A stretch of DNA of 50,456 nucleotides, taken from positions 1 to 50,456 of the forward strand of contig JAUCBJ010005663.1 in assembly GCA_032718475.1 (NCBI GenBank), written 5' to 3'. Below, piece after piece: positions 36,165 through 47,344 of this stretch. Both the position numbers and the translations under genes were made by a program. Position 1 is the first letter of the stretch. The number at the start of each line of letters is the position of its first letter. The notes under the pieces were generated by a model, which ran no database searches, was not told the DNA's origin, and worked only from the letters and a program-made list of their open reading frames with translations. The DNA is from Nemertoderma westbladi (lineage: Eukaryota > Xenacoelomorpha > Nemertodermatida > Nemertodermatidae).

Positions 36165-36290
36165 TGTAAATGCCATAGTAGATACCCACCAAGTTTCAGC
36201 CTAAGCGGATTGTAAATAACAAAGTTAGAGAAGATGTTAACTTTCAGATAATCCACCCCCTAGCGGTAGACTGGAAAATGCTAAATTATT
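36165..36290. repeat. diverged direct repeat, right copy
   Basis: Partner of 35130-35292; see there for the shared words. Confidence 0.5.
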
Positions 36291-36338
36291 TAACATTGAT
36301 TAAGGCAGCATCGAGAGTTGAAGAGTGCAGTAATTACG

Positions 36339-36466
36339 TATTACATGGGAAAAAAACGTAGAACATTTTTTTCAATATTCTCTCGACCCTTTATTGACGT
36401 CGCTTGAGCTCGTTAAATAAAATACCCCGAGAATAGTGAAAAAAGCTGCTTATTTCCCATGTAATA
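36339..36466. mobile_element. short foldback element
   Basis: TATTACATGGGAAA...TTTCAATATTCTC is matched in reverse complement by GAGAATAGTGAAAA...TTTCCCATGTAATA. Arms are about 38 bp around a 48-bp centre. This is the form of a small MITE. Confidence 0.6.
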
Positions 36467-36573
36467 AATTATTATTTTTTGTTAATATAAATTATTACTA
36501 ATACATGCACAGTTGAACCGTTTCAATATAAGTCGGTGCAATTTCAATGTTCAGTCGGTGCAAATCGATAGAG

Positions 36574-36590
36574 CCCCCCCCCCCCCCCCC
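36574..36590. repeat. C17 homopolymer
   Basis: A run of 17 cytosines preceded by CGGTGCAAATCGATAGAG. A similar context (CGGTGCTAAAAGAG) precedes the C15 run at 31204. Confidence 0.8.
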
Positions 36591-36657
36591 ACTTGTTTTG
36601 GTCTAGCACCGCCCCTGCTCGCGGCTTGACTCATCTTGGGTATACCCGCTCCGCCCT

Positions 36658-36855
36658 CTAGATCATGGCGTCGCTATGCCTCCCCTTGCCGCCCGAGCCA
36701 GAACCACTGCGCATCGCCCGCGTCTTCCTCGTACGAGTATATGCGTCGTAGTACACACACTTGGTGCACAGAGCTGATACCTTTCCGGAATCGAGGGCAA
36801 CGCTCTGAACCGCAGTAACAGAAACTACAGACTTCCCAGACTTGCGGCGCCCCAT
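36658..36855 (-). CDS. possible short coding exon, basic protein
   Basis: On the minus strand 65 codons read MGRRKSGKSVVSVTAVQSVA...CTKCVYYDAYTRTRKTRAMRSGSGSGGKGRHSDAMI to a stop. The patch is GC-richer than its surroundings and in good initiator context (a G-rich ATGGGGCG start). It has one CTKC pair and a basic, Gly/Ser-rich end. There is no family match I recognise. It could be a genuine first exon or part of an unrecognised repeat. Confidence 0.2.
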   Translation of the reverse strand: MGRRKSGKSVVSVTAVQSVALDSGKVSALCTKCVYYDAYTRTRKTRAMRSGSGSGGKGRHSDAMI

Positions 36856-37285
36856 GGTTGATTGGTAACGATTCGTTCTCCTGATAACGTACAGTATTTT
36901 CTTATCATCCCGTTTGAACGAAATTATCTCCAACTGATTTTTGTAGCATTTAGGCCTACTGGTTCCCATAAAAATTCGAGTTTATTATTATTTTATTTTT
37001 ACTTTCGTTTTCCGGTAAAATACAGATCTCATTTAAAGACTGTCAATATCATATTTACACTGCTGAAGGCTTACTGTATATGTTTTCATATTTCTGACAA
37101 ATTGAGCAGGTCTTAGTTTTACCCATAAAACAAAAATTCACTGTCAATACTTACCTGTTATCAATCTCTCACGCACTGGTAGGCTACCGTCTGTGCCTTT
37201 GGGTTGGGATGAAGATTATAAGGGGAGGAACATATTGTACTGCCCCCCAATCTTTGATTGATTGGCGGTTAAATTTCTCAAATAC
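36856..37285. other. no gene seen
   Basis: AT-rich sequence leading up to the solo LTR-like repeat. Confidence 0.5.
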
Positions 37286-38465
37286 TGTAAAAGCTTTTGC
37301 GGAATTAGCTGGTTATTTTCCCCGCAAAGTACTCTGTAGTTGGTTTAACGGACATAAAAAGCCGTTTTCTTACTGTACCGGTGTTTTAGTGGACATAAAA
37401 AGCCATTTCTTCTGTATGTGTACTTTAGCGGACATAACTAGCAATTTTATGTCGCAATACGCTAAAATCCTCTTGACACAGTGTAGTTACCATGACGACA
37501 TCTAACAGCTGATATGTCCACGTGTAACATTTCTTTGTTCTCTGTTCTTTCTTTGTTCGGTCGACCAATCAGAGCGTTTTTTGACTCTGTGTTGGAGATT
37601 GTATACAGAAACTCATGCAATTGAGTCAGTATGTGTATTTTGTCCACAGCCATAAGACCGGCTTTGGAATTCTGTGTTTTCAGGCTTTAGCCAAACATTA
37701 GTAGGCTTGATCATAGAAACGTATAACTGTTATCAAACAAACAATCTGATCCTATCAATGCAAATCATATTGTCACCTACAAACACCACATTTTTACTGC
37801 TATTTACTGTCTGTTATTAATTATATCAGTTGATGAAATATTATTATATTTGGATAATATCGGTGAATAATCATAAAACCCCCAATCTTCTTGATATACT
37901 GAAGGTGAGAGACCGGTTACATATAACAATTGCGACTTACATTATATTGGTTTTGGAGTGAACCTAATGCTATTTCATAGGCACTACATGAGTCTATTGC
38001 TGTTCTCTTTATATGTGACTAAAATTAGTGAAGGTCGGCAGATCAGTGTGCAGTATTGTGCGGTAGTGTGCATGATTGTGACTGATAACAAAGCATCTCC
38101 TAAAGAATGAGCTTTATACGTGAATCCATAGCCATCCCATTGTGTCTAGTATAAGTCATAACTCTGTTTACATATTTAGAGCGCCACGTCCTAAAGGAAC
38201 TGTTAATATTTCCCGAAAGTGAATAATATTTGTCAGAAATTATATATTAACGATCAGTCGAATAATACAGTAGGCCTACACTGCAATAAGGTCAAAGCTT
38301 CCGAATCCAGTCTCCCGGGTATATCCAGCGGGTGAATGGTCGCGCATAGACTGGCTTCGGCTAATGTAGTGTATCAAATACTCGTCATAGGCTAAAGTCG
38401 ATTTATAATCTAGAAGACATCTAAATTTGGCAGGTTAAACTGCTAAAGGTCTGAAAGCGCGAACA
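37286..38465 (+). repeat. solo copy of LTR-like repeat (type 2)
   Basis: It starts TGTAAAAGCTTTTGCGG and ends AAAGCGCGAACA, matching 4519-5681 closely along its length, including the duplicated ACATAAAAAGCC motif and the CCAATCAGAGCG box near 37564. No gag-like coding sequence flanks it, as expected for a solo LTR left by LTR-LTR recombination. The flanking five bases (AATAC left, ATAAC right) are not a clean target duplication. Confidence 0.65.
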
Positions 38466-38745
38466 ATAACAGTTATTGCTTCTGTATTGCAGTAGGCAAT
38501 AAAGCTGAAGTACCGGTCAACCGGTACCCAGTAGGCCTAACTACCTAACCACCTGAACCGGTACTTACAGCAGTATAGGTACAGCAGTATTATTCGATTT
38601 TGATAATTATATACCGGTAGGTCTTAATAAGTAATCGGGGACGCCTGGTTTTTATTGGGATTTTACTTAGGCCTATTTCTGTCAGTTTTATTTATTTGAA
38701 AGTTAATATTGAGCAGAAGACGTGTAAGCCTGCTCAGATTGTACA

Positions 38746-39325
38746 GATAATTTGTAGGCTGGACTGTTGTCTGAATGTTGTTAAGTCTGAAGAGATTGTA
38801 GTATGTGTAGAGTGTATGTCCGATAAAGTACTAGTTAGGAACGTAGGGGCTTCAAGTGCTGTGAGGTAAATCCCCTCGAAAGAATAAGTCGTACTACTCG
38901 GTTAGAACGCATACTAACTAACCATTTCGGAGTCTGCATATACTGTAGTTTGTTTAGGCTTGATAGTAGTCTGCCAGCGTTTGGTCTGTATTTTGTATGT
39001 GTAGTCTGTACGGGTAGCGTAATATTTCTTATTTAGATAATGTGTAGGCTGGATTGTTGTCTGGCTGTTGTTAGGTCTGAAGAGATTGAGGTGTGTGTAG
39101 AGTGTATGTCCGATAAAGTACCAGTTAGGAACGTAGGGGCTTCAAGTGCTGTGAGGTAAATCCCCCTGAAAGAATAAGTCGTACTACTCGGTTAGAACGC
39201 ATACTAACTAACCATTTCGGAGTATGCATATACTGTAGTTTGTTTAGGCTTGATAGTAGTCTGCCAGCGTTTGGTCTGTATTTTGTTTGAGTAGTCTGTA
39301 CGCGTAGCGTAATATTTATTATTCA
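38746..39325. repeat. tandem duplication of 290 bp
   Basis: Two adjacent copies (38746-39035 and 39036-39325) share nearly all bases, for example GTCCGATAAAGTA and GAAAGAATAAGTCGTACTAC. Few substitutions separate them, so the duplication is recent. It lies upstream of the BEL element and might belong to its LTR or leader. Confidence 0.85.
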
Positions 39326-40273
39326 GAGTTTATGCAATTATTCGCAACATTCATATCCCCAAGTTTATTCCTACAGTAATTGTGCTTGTTATACATACCG
39401 TTATAGTTAAATTAACCCCGGTACTACATCAGGGCTGCTTGGCGTAGGTAAAGACTGGTGATTTTGTGCCCCGGTCACTCCAGCAGATACCGTGGTTCTT
39501 TTAGCTGTACAAGTATTTCTAACTGCTAGTTATTTGTTGTATAAGTACTTGTACCTAATTTAGGGTTTAGTGTACAGTGCTTTCCGAAGGTAATTAGTGT
39601 GTAGGCAGTATATTTGTGTTGTAAAGTGGTTAATAGGCACGTTGGTTCTGGTAGACCGCGGTAATTAACTTCTAGGTAGGAACACTCCGGGCACATAACG
39701 TAGTACTTATAGAGCGCTACGGCTATAAGTCGTCAGACGGTGGTATTTTCCTATCTGGACAATGCAATATATTTACTACTGCTTTATTATTTTCAAATAC
39801 CGAAGTATCCTGTCTGTTTGTAATAACCAGAAATTCTAACCCCTTGTTAGGCTGGTTTGTAGATTTCTTGTAAAATTAACCCTAAAAATTCGTACGTGTA
39901 ATTTTTGTGTTTATTTAGAGATTGTAATCTCACCCCGAATTGTACGTAATTTGTAGTATTAAGTAACTTAGGTAAATTAGAATTATTTGTTTTAGTGTCC
40001 AACAAGTAGCACTTCACTGAGAGCGCACAGCTTCTGTGTAGTGACTCCTTCCCAGAAATAATAACATTTATTTCAAATATTGACAAAACCCATTAAACGG
40101 GTACACAAATATTATAAATCAACTCAAACCGATTTATAAAATAGTAGGCCTGTCTTATAACAATTAGGTCTTAATGTCAGTTGGACTACTGCTTAAATAA
40201 CGGCAATCAAGTAAAGTAAAGTAAACAAGTAACCCCTGAAATTCAGAAATTCAATTATTCTAAAATAATTGAC

Positions 40274-40650
40274 ATACCGGTATTTACGATAGGCTTATTA
40301 TATTTATTTCTATAAATTTGGGCTGAAATTATACTGGTATTCTGTAATTAATTCTAGTCTATAATTATACTTATATACTATAAGTATAAGCTGTATACCG
40401 GTATTCACGATAGGCCTATTATATATTTCTATATATTTGTGCTGAAATTATATACCAGTATTCTGTAATTAATTCTAGTCCATAATTATACTTATATATA
40501 TTATAAGTATAAGCTCTATACCGGTATTCACGATAGGCCTATTATATATTTATATATTTGTGCTGAAATTACATACCGGTATTCTGTGACAAATCTAGTC
40601 TGTAATAATACTTATATATATACTATAAGCATACCGGTATTCTAATATAT
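40274..40650. repeat. three tandem copies of about 122 bp
   Basis: Units start at 40274, 40395, 40518 and a partial one at 40631, each beginning ATACCGGTATT. They contain ATTCTGTAATTAATTCTAGTC and a TATACTTATA...TATAAGTATA inverted repeat. Confidence 0.8.
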
Positions 40651-40779
40651 TATATATATATATCACGCTAAACTGAGTAGCAGTATCGGTAATTAATTAC
40701 TAGGCTAACAGTTGATACTGAATTACCAGACTTGCTTTAACTGTAATATAGCAGTAGGCATTCAACTGTACAAACAAAC

Positions 40780-41229
40780 ATGTCTGACACAAAGCAAAAC
40801 CTGTCAGACAGTCTCCTAGATACAACCATCTGTGACCCAGACAGGAGTGTGGAACGTGTGAGACCAAAGTTCAACTCACCTCCTACTGTAAGAAAGATCA
40901 TCCCTCCAGTAGTAGTATCAGACCCTAGGCTAGTCCAACACCGTAGGTCTATCATAGGCACTCGAGCTCAGGTCAAGCGGGACCAAGAAGCAGCGGAACA
41001 GCAGCAACACTCGAGCCGAGAACTTATTTCTCAGCGGCCCGACAGCTCCAGTTGTGCGGATACTGTAGAGCTGACACCCGAGCGCGGAGCTAAGATGGCA
41101 GATGCGGTTTATTCGGATCCCCTTCTCATCCTTCCTGCAGCCGTACTCACTAGGGTATTGATTGCGGTGGAGGAACACCAAATTGATTGGGCGAGAAGTA
41201 AGCGATCGACCAAGGATAGTTATGCGTGA
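40780..41229 (+). pseudogene. N-terminal part of BEL/Pao polyprotein
   Basis: The frame starts MSDTKQNLSDSLLDTTICDP, 149 codons to a TGA at 41227. Reading through the TGA continues sensibly (YTREELKSIVESQWNFPGPG) until about 41425, where the coding frame shifts to that of the next segment within VQG...LFERL. One stop and one frameshift therefore separate it from the main gag frame. The segment is hydrophilic with no recognised domain. Its place before gag suggests it is the polyprotein N-terminus. Confidence 0.5.
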
Positions 41230-41369
41230 TACACAAGGGAAGAACTGAAGTCTATTGTCGAGTCGCAATGGAATTTCCCCGGACCCGGACTCCCGTTTGA
41301 CTTATCGGAAGCTGCCTGGGAAGACATACACAGGATGGGAGTAACGAAAGACACTAGGGATCCAGCTGT

Positions 41370-44066
41370 GTGGAAGAGGTCGGCAGCAGGATATGTACAG
41401 GGATTCTTCAGCTCTTTGAGCGATTAGAAGAACAACTGTTTCGACAACCCCAAGGACCTCAAGAGCAGGGAGAGCTGCTTTATCAAGTTCGAGAAAGAAT
41501 TCTAAGAATCAGACTAATCCTATCGGCCTTTGAGGAAGCTTCGAAAAGAAGACAAGACACGTCATTGCAAGTTGCCGTAAAGACTTGGTTTCAGCGGGTG
41601 AGTCTCAAAGTTCAAGGAACGGCCCAGTGGAAATCTCAGCTGGCTGAGCGCTCAACCCATGGAGAGTCAACAGACGCTACCTTTTCCCAAGTGGAAAGTG
41701 AAGCGACGGCAGAGAAACCGCATGAGAGGGATGCTATTGACATCTATCTGTCGGACTATCAACGATTTGTAGGTGACGAAGAGTTGAGGAGACGGCTGTC
41801 TGGACTTAGCCCTAATAGTGAAGGAGCCAAGCTCGTGTTGGACGCAATCGATGCGGATATGATAGCTGCGAACCAAGCTAAATTTGATGAAAGGCTCCGC
41901 ATCGCTAGGGTCCAAGAAGAACAAGTCAAGAAAAAACGTATAGAAGACAGAAAGACAGCAGCAGCGGCTATGGCAGTGGCAGAAGCGGAAAGAAAGGCGG
42001 CAGAGGCAGCAGCAGAGTCAAAAGCGGCAGCTGCAGCAGTAGAAGCGGAAAGAAAAGCGGCAGCTGCAGCAATAAAAGCGGCAGCGGCAGAGGCAAAAGC
42101 GGCAGCTGCAGCAGTAGAAGCGGAAAGAAAAGCGCCAGCGGCAGAAGCGGAAAGAAAGATAGCAATGGCAGAAGCAGAACGAAGAGCATCTGAAGAGACC
42201 ACCCAACTAGAGTTGGAAAATATTCAAGAGAATCAAGACTGCATAAATAAACAGTTAACAGCTAGTAATATGCAGATGATGAATCGATCTACTCCCAAAA
42301 GACAGGGATATACATCATCTGATGAAGGCGATACCACCGATCCTGAAGGCGGAGGAAATAGATCTCGTCTAAGCAGACGTAGAAGAATGTCCCACCGTCA
42401 GAAATTGCCTGATTTGCCCCCAGCTGTTAGAAGGCAACTAACTAACACAGACTTAGGTAGTACAGAACCCACAGACCAAATAATTAAAATAGAAAGACTC
42501 CCTACTATAGTAGATGAGCCTGAAATAATTAGGCCTGTTCTTGAAATCACCCCTTCGGTGATAGAGACACCTGTACTCCCAGAACCTACCGCTAAATTCC
42601 CTTTGCACAGTACTAAACTACCTGTGCCCCACAAAACAACCCCTGAGACAGTTCCTGTCCTGGACTCCGAGTGAAAGATCAATGATTTGTCGCCCGTTGT
42701 CCCTCGTCTACCCGCTACTACGTTGGCGGCTCCCGCTTCGGCGGTCGAGTGGGTGGATGAAGGGCGGCGGGGAATGAATCTCCTGCTCGGGCAGATGCAG
42801 GAGACTGTTCATCAGTTTAAAGGAACAGTAAGGGAAAGTAAGTTAGAGTTGCAAGAAGTGCAGCAGAGTATCGCATTAGAACGCGATAAATTAGTAAATA
42901 CACAAAAGGGTATACCACCACCCCCTGTAACAATGTGTCAACCTGTTAGGTCTGAAGTATTTCATGCGCAAGGTGTGGAGCCTACACGCATCTATACTGC
43001 TAGTGAAGTGGAAACTCCTATAATAAACCCTATTAAGGGTAATTATAAACCTGTTGACAATGATATTCCATATAGACTTGATAATAATCCGAGAAATTTA
43101 TATACCGATAACTCGATATTAAATAACACGATGGCCCAAGAAAGTTTTACGTATCAAATGGCTAGAACCGAAGCCCGTCAAGCAGTAAAGGTGGGAGAGA
43201 TCGTCAAGTTCAATGGAGATGAGATGAAATGGTTACCTTTTAATGAATATTACAAAGATAACATACAGAACTCTGTGTTATCTAACGGAGAGAAACTTAG
43301 ATTCCTCATCGAGTGCTTGAAAGGATCTCCCAAGTTAATGGCGTTAAAGTTTATTGGACATCCAGATGGATTAAGACAAGTTTGGGATACACTAAACATC
43401 AGGTATGGTAATAGGACTAACATAGCTAGGTATTTATATGCGAAATTAATGGCGCCCCGAAAGTTTCTTAGCAGCGTGATTATAGAGTTTTCCGACGAGA
43501 TTCAGGAGATCTGTAGACAACTAGATTGGTTAGGTAAGTCTCATGAATACCAGAATTCTATGGTTGTAGGAGCCTTAGCATCTACTTTGCCCAAGGGTGG
43601 AGTAGGTACACGCTGGGACAAGAAAGTGTTATATATGATGGAAAAACAACAAAGAGATCCTACCATGGCTGATCTCATGTCATTCTTAGATGGAGAGGTA
43701 AAATTACAGCTCCTAAAGCAGTCCAGAGAGAAGACACCGGAAAATAAGGTAAGTGAGAAACCCGTTTCTAGGAGAAAGGTAATACCAGTGTGTTATACAG
43801 ACGACGGCGAAAGCCAGGCTTCTCAAGAGGAAGACAGCGGGAAAAACACGGAAAGATCTTACTATGACAACAAAGCGCCTAAGGACGTAAGTAAATTCAA
43901 GTCTCGAACCAATGACAGGAGAGAACAGGTAAGAAAAACTCCTCCTACGTCTCCTAAGAGAATTCATGTAAGAAAGCCCGAGGAAAGAACGAGTGTGCAC
44001 AACGTTACTCAAAGTAAGGTAAGTAACATCAAACCAAAATGTGTGCTGTGCGACGGGCTCCACCGT
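41370..44066 (+). pseudogene. BEL/Pao gag, 5' portion up to the MITE insertion
   Basis: One frame runs through this stretch with a single TGA at 42672-42674. The first third has a Lys/Glu/Ala-rich helix made of tandem EAERKAAAAA-type units (about 41950-42200), encoded by GCGGCAGCTGCAGCAGTAGA-like repeats. The DUF1759-type gag core lies at about 43190-43560, with FNGDEMKWLPFNEYYKDNIQ, KLRFLIECLKGSPKLMALKF and WDTLNIRYGNRTNIARYLYA. It ends in the first knuckle (KCVLCDGLHR) at 44066, where the inserted element begins. Gag forms the virus-like particle of BEL elements. Confidence 0.8.
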
Positions 44067-44070
44067 TTAA
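44067..44070. other. TTAA target site, left copy
   Basis: TTAA immediately precedes CCCTATTAAACCCGGG, the 5' terminus of the inserted element. An identical TTAA follows the other end at 45627-45630. Confidence 0.85.
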
Positions 44071-45626
44071 CCCTATTAAACCCGGGGGGGGGGGGGTCAA
44101 TATGACCCCCCCCGTGGTTTTTTTATTATAATTCTGAAACAAACGCAGTTGGGAATCTGAAATTTTATGACTTTTCCAAAAAATCTATTGTCTTCATGGT
44201 AGTGAAAACTGTTTTCAAAAATATTGGGTACTTTTCGAGTTATAGCACCATTTTTTAACCCTACTTTTGGCACTTTTTTTGAGACGTTTTTTGAAAATTA
44301 CATTTCATTAAATATGAATTGTAACATCTCGGTTTTTGATTTACACCGGTTTTTTGGTGTTAGAAATTGGATGGAATTCATATAAATTGATTTAGAAATT
44401 TCAAACTTGTTTTTTTCGATGGGTGCCAAATTTTGGTGCCAGCACCAAATTTTGAAATAAGTCAATTTTGTAAATTGATTGTTGAAACTTGTTTTTTACG
44501 CAATTGGGGTTTTTTGAGGTTCTGGATTCGATGAAATATATACGAGTTGAACCAAGCGTATCAAACTTGTATTTTTCGGTGCTGTGTGCTAATTTTGGTG
44601 CTAGCACGAAATTTTGAAAATCCATTCAATATATAAAATTGCTTGTGACAATTTATTTCTTGCGTTTTAGAGGTTTATGGCTGTTCTGAATTCAATGGAA
44701 AATATAATTATCGAACTAGACATCTCAAACTTGTATTTTTCGGATGTGGGTGCAAAATGTGGTGCTAGCACCAAATTTTGAAAACCATCAAATATATCAA
44801 TTGATTGTTTCACCTTGTTTCTTGCGTTATACGGGTTTGTGATGGTTCTGAATTCAATGGAATCAGTAAAAATTTCATAAGAGTTCTCAAACTTGTATTT
44901 TTCGCCGGTGGGTGAAAATTGTTGTCCCAGCACCAAATTTTGGAAAATATGCAAACTGATCAGTAGATAGTATCACCTTGTTTCTTGCGTTATACGGGAT
45001 TATGAGGGTCCTGAATCCGATGGAATCAATAAAAACAGCACTGGACATCGCAAACTTGTACTTTTTGGTGATGGGTACGAAATTTGGTGCTAGCACCAAA
45101 ATTTGCTGAATTACACCGAAAAATACAAGTAGCAATGATCTGGCATATTAGAAATGTATTCCATTAGAATCAGCGCCCTTGAAAACCTGAAAATGTGAAT
45201 TTATAGCATCGTATAAGTGAATTAAAAATTTTGTGTTCTAACTGAAAAGTGCTGGTTACTTGTTTTTTTCATTTTTTTCCTACGCAGAGAGGACTAAACA
45301 GCCATTTATAGTAATCATATCATTTTTAAATATTTTCCAATGTATTTTGCACCCCAAAAAACCTGTATTGAAAAATAATTAGCGGAAAATGTAACTTTCA
45401 AATTTTGTGAAAATTGTGCACTACTTGTAATTTTGGTGCTGCAATATAACCACCCCAGTACATTTTTTCGAAAATTTTTTTTTTCGGTCAGATCCAGACT
45501 AGTGATACCTACGTACAAACAAAAAATCAGACGTTTTCGTAAATATTTGTAGATTTTAGAGGGGGGGGGTCAATATGACCCCCTCCCGGTATTTGTACAA
45601 CATTTTATAGCCCGGTACTAATAGGG
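44071..45626. mobile_element. non-autonomous piggyBac-like element (MITE)
   Basis: The ends are CCCTATTAAACCCGGG and, on the opposite strand, CCCTATTAGTACCGGG. Both are flanked by TTAA and are the C/G-rich short inverted termini typical of piggyBac. Just inside each end lies a palindrome GGGGGTCAATATGACCCCC. The 1556-bp body has no transposase frame. It carries tandem repeats of about 162 bp (44401-45110). The insertion plus one TTAA is 1560 bp, a multiple of three, and the BEL gag frame has the same phase on both sides. Confidence 0.85.
44401..45110. repeat. about 162-bp tandem repeats inside the MITE
   Basis: Diverged units start with TCAAACTTGTATTTTTCG-like sequence at 44401, 44561, 44725, 44887 and 45050 (the last partial). 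Each includes the palindrome TTTGGTGCTAGCACCAAA or a variant of it about 30 bp from its start. Confidence 0.8.
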
Positions 45627-45902
45627 TTAAGTGCGTGTGATGAATTCCTAAAGAAATCATTAAAGGATAGATGGGAAGTCATGTGGGATAAGCGGTTGTG
45701 TTATAATTGCCTCAGACAAGGACACCAAAGGCGAACCTGTTACTCCGACGCAAGGTGTGCGAAGTGCGGTGCAAAACATCATATCTTGTTGCACACTGAA
45801 TTCGAACGAAACAGCCCGAGTCAGGTAAGTGATTCCGAACTACATGTCCAATTCAGTGATGTGAACTACACTGACCAAAGTTCTGAGATGGAAGGATTCT
45901 AA
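45627..45902 (+). pseudogene. BEL/Pao gag 3' portion with zinc knuckles
   Basis: Starting at the right TTAA, the frame continues with CDEFLKKSLKDRWEVMWDKR, then the knuckle CYNCLRQGHQRRTC and a second cluster CAKCGAKHHILLH. Such Cys-His repeats are the usual C-terminal gag knuckles of BEL/Pao elements and bind nucleic acid. A TAA at 45900-45902 interrupts the frame before the protease; the same frame resumes afterwards. Confidence 0.8.
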
Positions 45903-46709
45903 ACGGACGAATTCTCCGATGAAAACGAATCCTGTTACCTGATAAATATCGCAGTGTATCGAGCACTTACGTATGAAAAGGACACCGACAGCGAGCTCCC
46001 CCTAACTACTTCTGACCGACAACCATCTTGGAAAGCACCAACTTCCAATGTAGGAATCCGAGAATTTCCCGTAGTGCAGTTGAGGTTCCACGGACCTGAA
46101 AGGAGTTATATAGTGAACGCCCTCCTTGACTCCGGTAGCACAGGAACATTCATCGACAAAGAACTAGCCGAAGACATCTTTGCTGGACAACCCAAGTTCC
46201 GAACTAAGTTAAACATGTCAGGAATTATGCAGGTTTGGAAATCTGCAGTAATAGCAGATTATTATGTAGGTGCGTTGTCCACCCCCCAGGATGAACTAGG
46301 AGAACACAGTATAAGGTCAGTAAAAATGGTGGCGATAAAGAACTTCGCTACCAACCAAGTAGAACCTTATAACTGGGATGAGGACGATTTCACCCAGCAG
46401 CTTAAGATACCTAGATTCAACGCAGACTACCCTGGAGTGCAAATACTCATCGGCCAAAATGCACATGAAGCGCTTGAGACATTGGAGAAACGGCCTGCTC
46501 AACCGCAACCACTACAAGCCTATGCGGGAAGAACTAGAGTGGGTTGGTACTTTACTGGCCCTTCCCGTAGAACTCTCATGGAAAGGTTACCCAAAGAACG
46601 GGTATACCAAGTAAGTGAATGGGAAGCGGAGAGCAGTGAGGTAGACGACCCAACTGAGGGAACACCATACTGTACTCCTCAGATAATGACGATATTAACT
46701 CCAATGTAG
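45903..46709 (+). pseudogene. BEL/Pao aspartic protease (DUF1758-type)
   Basis: The frame continues from gag in the same phase. REFPVVQLRFHGPERSYIVNALLDSGSTGTFID carries the D-S-G active-site triad of a retropepsin near 46130, followed by a beta-rich region to about 46500 (YPGVQILIGQNAHEAL). The typical BEL order gag-knuckle-protease is preserved. It ends at TAG 46707-46709 soon after the protease, where the polymerase should begin but is absent. Confidence 0.75.
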
Positions 46710-46732
46710 ATCAATGGAGATATTGCCCCGAG

Positions 46733-47344
46733 ATGATTAATCTAGCCGACATCGCTTACAGAGAAGCAACTCCTCAAGAACTGACAGATACTCCAGACTG
46801 GTTAGGTGGACCCGACTTCCTAAGTAAAGAAGATGAATGGCTTCCCCATCTTACCACGGCTGAGATTAGACAAGCCAAGGGAGCGGAGAAAGTCAAACCT
46901 AAAACCCGGACGAGTAAATCAAGGTTATTTAAACCCGTGATAGATCTGCCTGTACTATACATTGCCAGGGATGACGCTGTGGATCTAAACTCCCCCACCG
47001 CGAACCGATCTGTTGTGGAGATCAGAGAGAGAGACTGGAGATCTGGAACACCAGACGTCTCGCCAGGACTCTCACCTCTCCTGCCGGGAGCGATGGACCA
47101 CTATAGATCCTGGAATCGGCTTTGTAAGGCCGTCGTGTATTTGAAGCGATGTTTCTATCGTCACTATTCCAGGACGAAGAGGAAACCTGGAATTGTATTC
47201 GAAACACAACAACTCAATCGCCCAGTTGGTCGTTTATGTTTACTGGAAAGAGGCCGAGAACTGTCCGGAAACTATGGAAGGCAAGATGCTCTTCCCACGA
47301 CCACCTCCCTAATCCAACAAACATCTAGGGACTCCCCAACGTAA
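46733..47344 (+). pseudogene. BEL/Pao remnant: RNase H-integrase linker and integrase end
   Basis: The frame reads MINLADIAYREATPQELTDT and PDWLGGPDFLSKEDEW, which matches the conserved 'N-P-A-D...R-G...W..GP.FL' stretch that follows RNase H in BEL/Pao polyproteins. A segment including YRSWNRLCKAVVYLKRCF resembles the start of the integrase region. Then RPVGRLCLLE resembles the 'RP...LYPLE' end of the integrase. The intervening catalytic core is missing. The frame differs from the protease frame, so the junction near 46710 is a deletion breakpoint. Confidence 0.65.

Larger units (their letters stand above)
40780..47344 (+). mobile_element. degenerate BEL/Pao LTR retrotransposon, internally deleted
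   Basis: In order it contains an N-terminal extension, a BEL/Pao gag (DUF1759-type), CCHC knuckles, a DUF1758-type aspartic protease, and the remnant of the polyprotein segment between RNase H and integrase plus the integrase end. Reverse transcriptase, RNase H and the integrase catalytic core are missing, so it cannot move by itself. It is further interrupted by a TTAA-flanked element at 44071-45626. I could not identify matching LTRs on either side. Confidence 0.85.

Noticed and set aside
37281-38470. Target-site duplication around the solo LTR-like repeat
   Set aside because: AATAC and ATAAC share composition but not order; not a clean duplication.
41968-42206. Leucine-, alanine- or phenylalanine-rich proteins on the minus strand
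   Set aside because: They are antisense shadows of the EAERKAAAAA repeats of the BEL gag region.
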